Both the position numbers and the translations under genes were made by a program. DNA of 15,196 bases from an uncultured Lachnospiraceae bacterium (GTDB lineage: Bacteria > Bacillota > Clostridia > Lachnospirales > Lachnospiraceae): contig CAMWTF010000021.1 of NCBI GenBank assembly GCA_947177105.1, positions 1 through 15,196 of the forward strand, read 5' to 3'. Positions 6,724 to 13,221 of this stretch are shown piece after piece. The first letter of the stretch is position 1, and each line of letters opens with the position of its first letter. The notes beneath the pieces are model-generated. The model was not told the DNA's origin. It searched no databases and saw only the letters and a list, made by a program, of their open reading frames with translations.

Positions 6724-8793
6724 CTACTCATAGATGGGATATGACCTGCCCTCCCTGACAAACACAGGGATAATATCCAAAGGCGCGGGTACTGTCACCC
6801 TGCGGCCGCCCTCATAAACCTCCTTCGTGTTGGCGTCCGTCCACCGGCAGCCGCCAGGCAGATAGACCTCTCTCTCCCGCTGGCCCTCTTCCATCACAGG
6901 AGCCACCAACAGATCGGGACCAAACATATAGGCATCCTCAACTTCCCAGGCCGTCTTGTCCTGGGGGAAATCAAAGAACAGCGGACGCATTACAGGGGCT
7001 CCCGTCTCACTGGCCTGTCTCATGCACTCCCGGATGTAGGGGCGCAGCCGCTCCCGGATAAAGAGATACTTTTTCAGAATCTCATAGTTGTCCTCCCCGA
7101 AGCTCCACACCTCATTGTCCTGTCCGCTGGTGAGCTGACGCACACCATTGATGAACTCTTCTTCCCTCTCGTACCAAGGGGAACGCTCCCCATGCATACG
7201 GAATACCGGACAGAAAGCCCCCCAGGCGAACCACCGCACCAACAGTTCTTTAAAGTATGGATCCTGGATATTGCCGCCGATAAACCCGCCGATATCCGAG
7301 GTCCACCAGGGAATGCCCGCCACGCACATATTAAGCCCCGCCTGCAGCTGTTCTCGCATGGCCCGGAAGGAGGAGTGGATATCCCCGGACCAGGTCAGCG
7401 CCCCATATTTCTGGCTGCCTGCCCAGGCACAGCGCACCAGACTCAGGATCTCCGTCTCCCCCGCCGCTTTCAGGCCGTCATAAAAGCCCTTGGCATACCC
7501 CACGGGGTAGACATTGCTGCACTGCAGCGCAGGTCCTGCGTAATAGCGGTAATTGTCAAAATCATAGGGACCGTACTCCGGCTCCGCCTCGTCCAGCCAA
7601 AAGCACCGGATCCCCTTGTCATAATAGTTCTCCCTGCACTTCTCCCATACAAAACGCTGGGCGCCGGGGTGGGTGGCGTCGTAGAACACCGTGTTGCCCA
7701 TCCAGGACATGTGGTAAGCCATTCCCCGGTCCGGGGCCACCAGATAGCCCTTGTCGTTCATCTCCCCGAAATTCTCGCTGCGCTCGTCGATGGTGGGCCA
7801 TACCGATACCACCGGCTCGATGCCCAACTCCCGCAGTTCCCTGACCATGGTCTCCGGGTCCGGCCAGTCCCTGGGCTCAAACTTAAATTCGCCCTGCCTG
7901 GTCCAATGGAAAAAGTCCACCACGATGGCGTCCATGGGCAGGCCCCGTCGCTTGTGCTCCCTGGCCACCGCCAGCAGTTCCTCCTGGGTGCGGTAGCGCA
8001 GCTTGCACTGCCAGTATCCCAGGCCGTACTCCGGCATCATGGGACTGCGCCCCGTCACTTCACTGTAACGCTCCTCCAGTTCAAAGGGAGTATCCCCCGC
8101 CGCGATGTAGTAATCCAGCTTCTTGGTACTCCTGGCATACCACTCCGTCCGGTTGGTGGCAAAGGTAGCCGTGCCGATGGCAGGATTGTTCCAGAAAAAG
8201 CCGTAGCCTCTGCTGGAGATCAGAAAGGGGACGCTGGACTGGCTGTTGCGGTGGGCCAGTTCCAGGGTAGCGCCCTTTTTGTCCAGATGCCTGTCCTGAT
8301 ACTGGCCCATACCGAAAATCTTCTCATCATCATAGGCTTCAAAGCGCATGGTCAGCTCATAGTCCGTGCTGCCGGGGATGGGCTTTAACTCTCTGGCATC
8401 TATCCGCAGGGAAGTGCAGTAACGGTTGATACGGTTGCGGTTGCGCCAGTACTCTTCGGTCAGCGCCTCCCCCCTCTGGTTGTAGTAGCTAATCCAGCCC
8501 TCGGGGCCCACCACTGCCGTGATCTTTCCGTTTCTGGCCGTATATACCTTGCCGGTCTGATGATATTTGGCATATTCCTCTGTGGCGTACCAGGGATCCG
8601 TGGTGTCAACCTCCTCCACCGAGATCTCCATCCGGCAGTCCGCCGTCGGCTCCGTCAACGCCCAGTCCTGCCCGTCCATCACCGCCTCCCCGGTCATTCG
8701 CACCCGAAAAGCGTCCTTTCCCCAGGGCTCCAGCCACAGGGTCTTTTTGCCGTCAATAATGACGATTCTGTTCTGCTCCACACTTACCTGCAT
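6724..8793 (-). CDS. GH31 alpha-xylosidase/alpha-glucosidase
   Basis: A 689-residue retaining alpha-glycosidase of family 31. Domains: N-terminal beta-sandwich (about 1-245, with the GMGQYQDRHLDKKG loop), (beta/alpha)8 barrel (about 250-580), and C-terminal beta domains (PVMRPLFFDFPQDKTAW, then MFGPDLLVAPVM). Nucleophile Asp401 in FWLDEAEPE, acid/base Asp471 in LTWSGDIHSSF; ERSPWYEREEE follows the conserved FRMHGER. No signal peptide, so cytoplasmic. Substrate cannot be fixed from sequence alone; alpha-xylosidase is favoured because GH74 and GH51 genes flank it, and removal of xylose from xyloglucan oligosaccharides would complete that pathway. Start: the ATG at 8793 follows AGAGGAGA; the longer form from 8865 lies in the leader. 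It has its own promoter (8875-8903). After the stop codon there is a lone TTCAAAGCCG-ATTTTT, like half of the acpP terminator without its partner arm; the next terminator-like hairpin is at 6551-6613. Confidence 0.93.
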   Translation of the reverse strand: MQVSVEQNRIVIIDGKKTLWLEPWGKDAFRVRMTGEAVMDGQDWALTEPTADCRMEISVEEVDTTDPWYATEEYAKYHQTGKVYTARNGKITAVVGPEGWISYYNQRGEALTEEYWRNRNRINRYCTSLRIDARELKPIPGSTDYELTMRFEAYDDEKIFGMGQYQDRHLDKKGATLELAHRNSQSSVPFLISSRGYGFFWNNPAIGTATFATNRTEWYARSTKKLDYYIAAGDTPFELEERYSEVTGRSPMMPEYGLGYWQCKLRYRTQEELLAVAREHKRRGLPMDAIVVDFFHWTRQGEFKFEPRDWPDPETMVRELRELGIEPVVSVWPTIDERSENFGEMNDKGYLVAPDRGMAYHMSWMGNTVFYDATHPGAQRFVWEKCRENYYDKGIRCFWLDEAEPEYGPYDFDNYRYYAGPALQCSNVYPVGYAKGFYDGLKAAGETEILSLVRCAWAGSQKYGALTWSGDIHSSFRAMREQLQAGLNMCVAGIPWWTSDIGGFIGGNIQDPYFKELLVRWFAWGAFCPVFRMHGERSPWYEREEEFINGVRQLTSGQDNEVWSFGEDNYEILKKYLFIRERLRPYIRECMRQASETGAPVMRPLFFDFPQDKTAWEVEDAYMFGPDLLVAPVMEEGQREREVYLPGGCRWTDANTKEVYEGGRRVTVPAPLDIIPVFVREGRSYPIYE

Positions 8794-8830
8794 AGTCTCT
8801 CCTCTCTCATTTACACACATGCCCCTTTTG

Positions 8831-8861
8831 CTTCCGAAGCAGCCCGCCGGCTTTCCGGAAG
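8831..8861 (-). other. Hairpin at the 5' end of the GH31 transcript
   Basis: Minus-strand CTTCCG and CGGAAG close a 31-nt structure with an inner AGCC/GGCT stem. It begins about 7 nt after the predicted transcript start and about 40 nt before the start codon, and is not followed by a T-tract. An mRNA-stabilising 5' stem is one reading. Confidence 0.35.
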
Positions 8862-8874
8862 TCACTTATTTCCA

Positions 8875-8903
8875 TATATACCTCAAAATGGCCCTTCTGT
8901 CAA
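8875..8903 (-). promoter_or_regulatory. Sigma-A promoter of the GH31 gene
   Basis: Minus strand: -35 TTGACA (8898-8903, perfect), 17-bp spacer, -10 TATATA (8875-8880). The predicted leader runs from about 8868 to 8793. Confidence 0.75.
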
Positions 8904-8928
8904 CCGGCACATCTGGCATTTATCTTTA

Positions 8929-8974
8929 CAAAAAGACCGGATCAGAACTTATCATAAGACAATTCCTGATCCGG
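8929..8974 (-). terminator. Intrinsic terminator of the RiPP operon
   Basis: On the minus strand CCGGATCAG (8966-8974) pairs perfectly with CTGATCCGG (8937-8945), extended by two more pairs. The loop contains a nested CTTAT/ATAAG. TCTTTTTGT follows. It starts 14 nt past the ABC transporter stop codon and closes the operon before the GH31 promoter. Confidence 0.9.
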
Positions 8975-8977
8975 GGT

Positions 8978-8992
8978 ATGTAAACGTTTACT
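8978..8992. promoter_or_regulatory. cre-like / LacI-family palindrome upstream of the GH31 promoter
   Basis: The 12-bp perfect palindrome GTAAACGTTTAC, in context ATGTAAACGTTTACT, matches every position of the catabolite-responsive element consensus WTGNAANCGNWNNCW. It overlaps the stop codon of the ABC transporter gene and lies about 75 bp upstream of the GH31 -35 box, beyond the terminator. It could serve CcpA or another LacI-family regulator. Function not proven. Confidence 0.45.
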
Positions 8993-10586
8993 CTTCCATC
9001 AACTGATGATTTTCTATTTTGACGCATCGGGTCGCATATCTCCTGGCGCTGTCATTATGAGAAATAATCAGAACGATTCTGTCTGAAAACCTCTTTATGA
9101 TTTCCTCATAAACTCTGTTCGATGTCTCTGTGTCCATGGAGCTTGTCACCTCATCCAGAATCAACACGTCCGGCTCTTCCACAAATATGCGTGAGACCAT
9201 GATTTTCTGCTTGTCCCACCCTGAAAGGTTTGCGCCGTCGGGTTGTATTTCCATGCTTCGTATTATCCCCTGGCTCATGAATTTGTCAAAAAATCCAAGT
9301 CCGGCCAGTTTTTCATCCACCTCCTTTCGATCACATTCCTCTCCCATAAAAATGTTATCGGACAGCGATCCGCATATAATAGAGGTTTGCTGTGACATAT
9401 AAAATATCTTCTTTCTCACTGAGCCCACAGATAGCTCCTCCATAGGAATATTATTAATGGATATGCCTTCCGCCCGATAAAAACCCACCAATGTCTTTAC
9501 CAGACTGGATTTACCCATTCCCGTCTCCGCTTTTATAAATACCACGTCTCCCCGATCTATCCGCAGATTTACTTTCTCCAGCAACGATATGTCATCATAC
9601 CCGATGGAAGTGTCACAAAAGGCAATCTGGTCTATTCGCTCAATCTCCCTGCCTCGATCCTCCTCAGCCTCCCCCTTTAACTCTTTCTCTATGAAATCGT
9701 ATGAGGCATTTACATCTTTCATATTTAAATTCATGCGAACCAGCTGGCCGACATAAGAAAAGCATATATCAACCATCATTGCCACAACAACAAAATCTCT
9801 TGTTTCTATCCGGCCCGCCATCATAAAGTAACCGAGCAGGATGTACATGAAGTATTGCATGTTTGTTACTATCGAGCTGAGTATCGCGCTGACATTGCCT
9901 GCATACGCGTTTACCTCCGCGTTAATCTTGTGGATATCATATACGTCTTTTCTCAGCAGCTTCAGGATCCCCTTATGCTCATCCTTTTGCTTGATATAAT
10001 CTATGTTTTCACAGACAGAGTGTATATCGGAATACCCTCTGGCAGTGATATCCTGCATTTTAACACATCTTTGGGATAATTCTTTATTTAAGCGCCGAAA
10101 TCCCAGATTCTGTACCAGCAGCATTCCTCCTAAAATAACCAGCATCCAAACGCTCACCCTGCCTATGACCCATATACTCACAAGCACGACAATCCATATA
10201 TTGACAAACATGGGCAGCGTTTTCAGTATCAAATCCGCATAATGGTTTACAGCGTTATCTATCTTATTTATATAATATGTCGCGCCGTTTTTATTAAAAG
10301 ACTTATAATTCACCTTGAAGAGATACCCGAATAACTCCAAGTGCAATTTTGTCTTAAAGGCCAGAGTGTTCTTCTTTTCCGCCTTAACAATCAGGACATT
10401 CATAGCTAAATTCAACAATACCAAAAACAGTAGAACTATCAAACTGGTTACATTGATCCCATCTTCTGAGAGATAGGAAAATGATATGGGTATGACCAAC
10501 GCCGAAAAAGCCCTAAGTAATGTCAATATAGACACAATGACAATTGCGCCCATGTTCTCTTTTATTATTTCTTTATATTTTAGCAT
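8988..10586 (-). CDS. ABC exporter for the modified peptide (fused membrane and ATPase domains, no peptidase domain)
   Basis: A 532-residue half-transporter. Residues 1-290 hold hydrophobic segments at about 13-37, 46-67, 124-160 and 235-285; residues 315-532 hold the nucleotide-binding domain. Motifs: Walker A AETGMGKSS (353-361; the usual first Gly is Ala), Q-loop MSQQTSI (398-403), signature LSGWD (454-458, instead of LSGGQ), Walker B DVLILDE (473-479), and switch His510 in IISHND. The catalytic Lys, Asp-Glu and His are kept, so ATPase activity is likely despite the altered motifs. No C39 peptidase domain precedes the membrane part, so leader cleavage must occur elsewhere. Start: the ATG at 10586 has GGAGG 9 nt upstream and overlaps the S41 gene by 14 nt, implying translational coupling. 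Last gene of the operon. Role inferred: export of, or immunity to, the RiPP product. Confidence 0.9.
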   Translation of the reverse strand: MLKYKEIIKENMGAIVIVSILTLLRAFSALVIPISFSYLSEDGINVTSLIVLLFLVLLNLAMNVLIVKAEKKNTLAFKTKLHLELFGYLFKVNYKSFNKNGATYYINKIDNAVNHYADLILKTLPMFVNIWIVVLVSIWVIGRVSVWMLVILGGMLLVQNLGFRRLNKELSQRCVKMQDITARGYSDIHSVCENIDYIKQKDEHKGILKLLRKDVYDIHKINAEVNAYAGNVSAILSSIVTNMQYFMYILLGYFMMAGRIETRDFVVVAMMVDICFSYVGQLVRMNLNMKDVNASYDFIEKELKGEAEEDRGREIERIDQIAFCDTSIGYDDISLLEKVNLRIDRGDVVFIKAETGMGKSSLVKTLVGFYRAEGISINNIPMEELSVGSVRKKIFYMSQQTSIICGSLSDNIFMGEECDRKEVDEKLAGLGFFDKFMSQGIIRSMEIQPDGANLSGWDKQKIMVSRIFVEEPDVLILDEVTSSMDTETSNRVYEEIIKRFSDRIVLIISHNDSARRYATRCVKIENHQLMEE

Positions 10587-11589
10587 ATAGACATTCCTCC
10601 CACATTACATCGCATTGCGACATAATCTCCTCCCAATTCAAATTTTCCGTATCCTGCAGGCAGATATCCGGAGCAATACCTCCATCCTCAGCTTCCACTC
10701 CAGCAATCCTGTATCTATATTGTGGCATATTAAAAGAAAAACCATTAATCTGTATATTCTTGCATATGACATTTTTTCCATATGTCTCAGTCCCTATTAA
10801 CACAGCGCCAAAATAGAATTTGCATAAGCGGATGAATATCTCTGCCGAACTGGCGGTACAGCTGTTCATAATAATGGCAGCCTTAGGATATGGTGCGTTT
10901 TCCTCTCCCTTCACGGCAAAATCTATGACCTTTTCCGCCGGGTGCGCCATACCTGTAAGTTGATATGATTTAAATATTTTTCCAAATACCTTCCTCATAT
11001 CTGTCAGTTTTCCACCTTTATTGTTTCTTAAATCTAAAACCACCCCTCTCCCGTTGTCTTGCCAGATATTTTTATCGCTATGCGCATCCTCATAAAAGTC
11101 AAAAACTTTAATATAGGTCATATCTCTGTCCCGTATGCATTTCACCAATTCTCTGTCTTCTACATTATTCAATTCAAGCCTTATGTCCATCTTAAACATA
11201 TAGACGTCGGCATTTTTTATCCTCACAATATTTAAAGATATATCCTGTCGGAATTGTTTCCCGTTTATCTCCTCCGGCAAAAAAAATGGGGGGTTTACTA
11301 CAAGATCGTCTTTTCTGATGTTTGAATACTTCGGCTCCAATACCCTTCTAACCTTATAGATCTGGGGATACACTTCCACGGCCTCAATATTTAACAAATG
11401 CAGCGCTGAAACTTGAGATTCTTTACATACCAAATAACGGATGTCCAGATTGTTCACCATAAGCTTTGCCATCCTCTGGTCGAACTCTCTCTCCAAATCC
11501 TGTTCTACTCCCAAATCCCCTAATGCCTCCAATACCCCTTCAACACAAACCAGTTTCATATCCTTCTGTCTCATGCCCCCTTCCCACAA
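10573..11589 (-). CDS. S41-family (tail-specific type) Ser/Lys peptidase, cytoplasmic; candidate RiPP leader protease
   Basis: A 338-residue protein. The C-terminal half is an S41 peptidase core: GVVLDLRNNKGG (182-193), AIIMNSCTASSAEIF (238-252) and GTETYGKNV (266-274). Ser247 and Lys272 lie 25 residues apart, the same spacing as the catalytic dyad of bacterial Prc/CtpB enzymes, so the active site appears intact. Unlike those proteins it has no signal peptide or membrane anchor and no recognisable PDZ domain; the N-terminal 170 residues are unassigned. Start chosen: TTG at 11589 with AAGGAG 5 nt upstream, overlapping the maturase gene by 50 nt; in-frame ATGs at 11574 and 11559 are alternatives. 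Tight coupling with the maturase and exporter suggests it trims or proofreads the peptide in the cytosol. That role is inference. Confidence 0.86.
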   Translation of the reverse strand: MWEGGMRQKDMKLVCVEGVLEALGDLGVEQDLEREFDQRMAKLMVNNLDIRYLVCKESQVSALHLLNIEAVEVYPQIYKVRRVLEPKYSNIRKDDLVVNPPFFLPEEINGKQFRQDISLNIVRIKNADVYMFKMDIRLELNNVEDRELVKCIRDRDMTYIKVFDFYEDAHSDKNIWQDNGRGVVLDLRNNKGGKLTDMRKVFGKIFKSYQLTGMAHPAEKVIDFAVKGEENAPYPKAAIIMNSCTASSAEIFIRLCKFYFGAVLIGTETYGKNVICKNIQINGFSFNMPQYRYRIAGVEAEDGGIAPDICLQDTENLNWEEIMSQCDVMWEECLYAKI

Positions 11590-12820
11590 ATAATCTCCTT
11601 ATTTTTTCAACAGATCGATTCTTATAATGTTCACACATAAAACTGTTTATCCTATCCGCGTCCGCATAAATATTATATGTAATTGCCTTGCAGCCCCCTC
11701 CGCAGATATATTTATATACACACTCCCTGCACCTCGGAATATCCAATATGCCTCTGGAAATTCTGTGTTTGGAAATTGCCTGCCGAACCTGAGTTTCCCA
11801 CCCCTTCGTCAAAATAGAGCCTATTTTGAATTCCTCCTTGAGCAGGCTTTGGCAGGGATAAATATCGCCATTGGAGTCAATAGCCAAAGTATCTACGCCT
11901 GCGCCGCATAAAATCAGATCCTGTAAACGATATTCCTGTCCCGCATTGTTCACATAGGGAATGAAATCCTTGAGTTCATCCTTTGAATTGGGCAGGCATT
12001 CATTGATTATATGAGGAATTCCCATTTCGGTCTCTAAAAATTCAGTCATCTCATGTATACCTGATATATTATTCCCCGTCAGAACAGAGCGCACTTGCAG
12101 CTTATGCTTTAACTCTGCAGGTAACGCTTCAATGTTTTTCAGCACCTGATACTTCAGCGAATTCCCTCTGTTTAAATCATTCTGCCGCGCATCCAATGAA
12201 TCCAGACTTACAATAATTTGATCTACCATTTCCAATGTTTTGTATTTCTTTTCGACCAGGAGTGTCCCATTTGTCAATAAGATCTTTTTTCCGTTTATGC
12301 AGGATATAATTTTCTGTAAATCTTCATTGAGTAACGGCTCGCCACCTGTAATATTGTAATATCTCATTCCCATGTTTTCCAGCTCATGTATCACCTTGAT
12401 CCATTCCTGGGCAGAAAGCTCTCTCTCATCTCTATTAAGATTATGCTTGTTATAACAGTATTCGCATCTCAGATTACACTTCTGCGTAACATGAAGATAT
12501 GCTTTGGTAAATGTCCGTTCATTGACGATCTTTTGATAAGACGAAAGAAAATTATTTTCTTCCAGTTCTTCACTGGACTTGAAAAGGACTTTTTTATCAC
12601 AGAAAAAGGAAACAAATTTTACAAATCTGGCCTTATCCAATTTATTATCGTCAATGAAGTCATCTCCATACTCGCTTCCCGGGAGCCGCTCCAATATGCA
12701 TTTAAAATAATACAGGTTCAGATAATTTAGTTTCACTGCCCTGTTTATATTTCCGAAATATATAATATGGCTGGTCCCGCTCTCAATGATCACATAATCT
12801 CTATCATAGAATAAAACCAT
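11540..12820 (-). CDS. Radical SAM/SPASM peptide maturase
   Basis: A 426-residue enzyme that probably forms thioether or related crosslinks on the Cys of the neighbouring precursor. Residues 1-85 are a small mixed alpha/beta region in the position where such maturases carry a leader-binding (RRE, PqqD-like) domain. The radical SAM core has CNLRCEYC (Cys115, 119, 122) and GGEP (159-162). The SPASM domain is complete: Cys305-x12-Gly-x4-Cys323, then Cys364-x2-Cys367-x5-Cys373-x3-Cys377 and Cys396, enough for two auxiliary [4Fe-4S] clusters. Start: the ATG at 12820 with GGAG 8 nt upstream. Starting at 12886 would translate through a perfect hairpin and add 22 unrelated residues. It follows the precursor gene by 69 nt and overlaps the S41 gene. 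The combination resembles clostridial Cys-rich peptide maturases of the CcpM type (recalled, not searched). Confidence 0.93.
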   Translation of the reverse strand: MVLFYDRDYVIIESGTSHIIYFGNINRAVKLNYLNLYYFKCILERLPGSEYGDDFIDDNKLDKARFVKFVSFFCDKKVLFKSSEELEENNFLSSYQKIVNERTFTKAYLHVTQKCNLRCEYCYNKHNLNRDERELSAQEWIKVIHELENMGMRYYNITGGEPLLNEDLQKIISCINGKKILLTNGTLLVEKKYKTLEMVDQIIVSLDSLDARQNDLNRGNSLKYQVLKNIEALPAELKHKLQVRSVLTGNNISGIHEMTEFLETEMGIPHIINECLPNSKDELKDFIPYVNNAGQEYRLQDLILCGAGVDTLAIDSNGDIYPCQSLLKEEFKIGSILTKGWETQVRQAISKHRISRGILDIPRCRECVYKYICGGGCKAITYNIYADADRINSFMCEHYKNRSVEKIRRLFVGRGHETEGYETGLC

Positions 12821-12843
12821 TCTGTTTTCTCCGTATTTGAAAA

Positions 12844-12876
12844 AGTTTTGGCATCTGAATATCAGATGCCAAAACT
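12844..12876 (-). terminator. Attenuator-like hairpin between precursor and maturase genes
   Basis: On the minus strand AGTTTTGGCATCTGA, a 3-nt loop (TAT) and TCAGATGCCAAAACT form a perfect 15-bp stem followed by TTTTC. It starts 13 nt after the precursor stop codon and ends 23 nt before the maturase start. It fits a partial terminator or an mRNA-end stabiliser that yields more precursor than enzyme, as commonly proposed for RiPP operons. Confidence 0.85.
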
Positions 12877-12889
12877 CCCACGTCATTTG

Positions 12890-13045
12890 TCAGGCTCCCT
12901 GTCCACAGCCGCCGCCATCCCCACACCCGCAGCCACAATGACCGGCGACCACGGCTTCTAAATCTTCAAATTCGGCAACCTCTCCAAATACGTCCACTCC
13001 TTCTTCCGTCTGCAGAAGATTATTAATGATTACATAATTCCGCAT
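12890..13045 (-). CDS. Cys/Gly-rich RiPP precursor peptide
   Basis: A 51-residue peptide with clear leader and core parts. The leader (about 1-35) starts MRNYVIINNLL and is then acidic (TEEGVDVFGEVAEFEDLE), ending AVVAG. The core HCGCGCGDGGGCGQGA has Cys at 37, 39, 41 and 47 and eight Gly. A radical SAM/SPASM maturase gene directly follows, so the Cys are the likely crosslink donors. Start: the ATG at 13045 has AGGAGG 7 nt upstream; a longer in-frame start at 13078 lies in the leader RNA. Expressed from a near-consensus promoter, and separated from downstream genes by a hairpin. It has too few Cys and is too different to be SCIFF, and lacks the GG cleavage motif used by C39 exporters. Alternatives: a small metal-binding peptide; the maturase context argues against this. 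The product structure and cleavage site are unknown. Confidence 0.88.
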   Translation of the reverse strand: MRNYVIINNLLQTEEGVDVFGEVAEFEDLEAVVAGHCGCGCGDGGGCGQGA

Positions 13046-13094
13046 ACTCTTACCTCCTCGTGCCTTTGAATCTGTCATCGTGTTATCTTTTTTA

Positions 13095-13123
13095 AGAATA
13101 CCATGATTCTATCGCTCTGTCAA
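13095..13123 (-). promoter_or_regulatory. Main promoter of the RiPP operon
   Basis: Minus strand: consensus -35 TTGACA (13118-13123), 17-bp spacer, -10 TATTCT (13095-13100). The predicted leader is about 43 nt and carries AGGAGG. A possible second, weaker promoter lies upstream (-35 TTGTGG at 13150-13155, 16 bp, -10 TATAAA at 13128-13133). Confidence 0.85.
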
Positions 13124-13137
13124 TATATTTATACTAT

Positions 13138-13191
13138 TTATTGCTCTTTCCACAATGCTATGAAGCGCTGTGTCGATTTTATTTTTTCCAA
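13138..13191 (-). other. Possible 17-residue micro-ORF in the GH74 - RiPP interval
   Basis: A TTG at 13191 with AGGAG 6 nt upstream opens a 17-codon frame (read as MEKIKSTQRF then IALWKEQ) ending in TAA at 13138-13140. The same frame runs back without a stop to the TAG that ends GH74 at 13222, so it could instead be the former C-terminal tail of GH74 after a nonsense change. Length alone gives little support. Confidence 0.22.
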
Positions 13192-13221
13192 ATCTGTCTC
13201 CTCTAAAACGTCAGGAAAAAT

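Noticed and set aside
12821..12886. Maturase start at 12886
   Set aside because: The extra 22 codons translate a perfect hairpin and have no good Shine-Dalgarno; the ATG at 12820 has GGAG at suitable spacing.
12890..13045. SCIFF (six-Cys) ranthipeptide precursor
   Set aside because: It has only four Cys, different spacing and a different leader, and an S41 peptidase is part of the operon.
12890..13045. Small metallothionein-like protein
   Set aside because: A strong leader/core division and an adjacent radical SAM/SPASM maturase favour a RiPP precursor; metal binding by the product remains possible.
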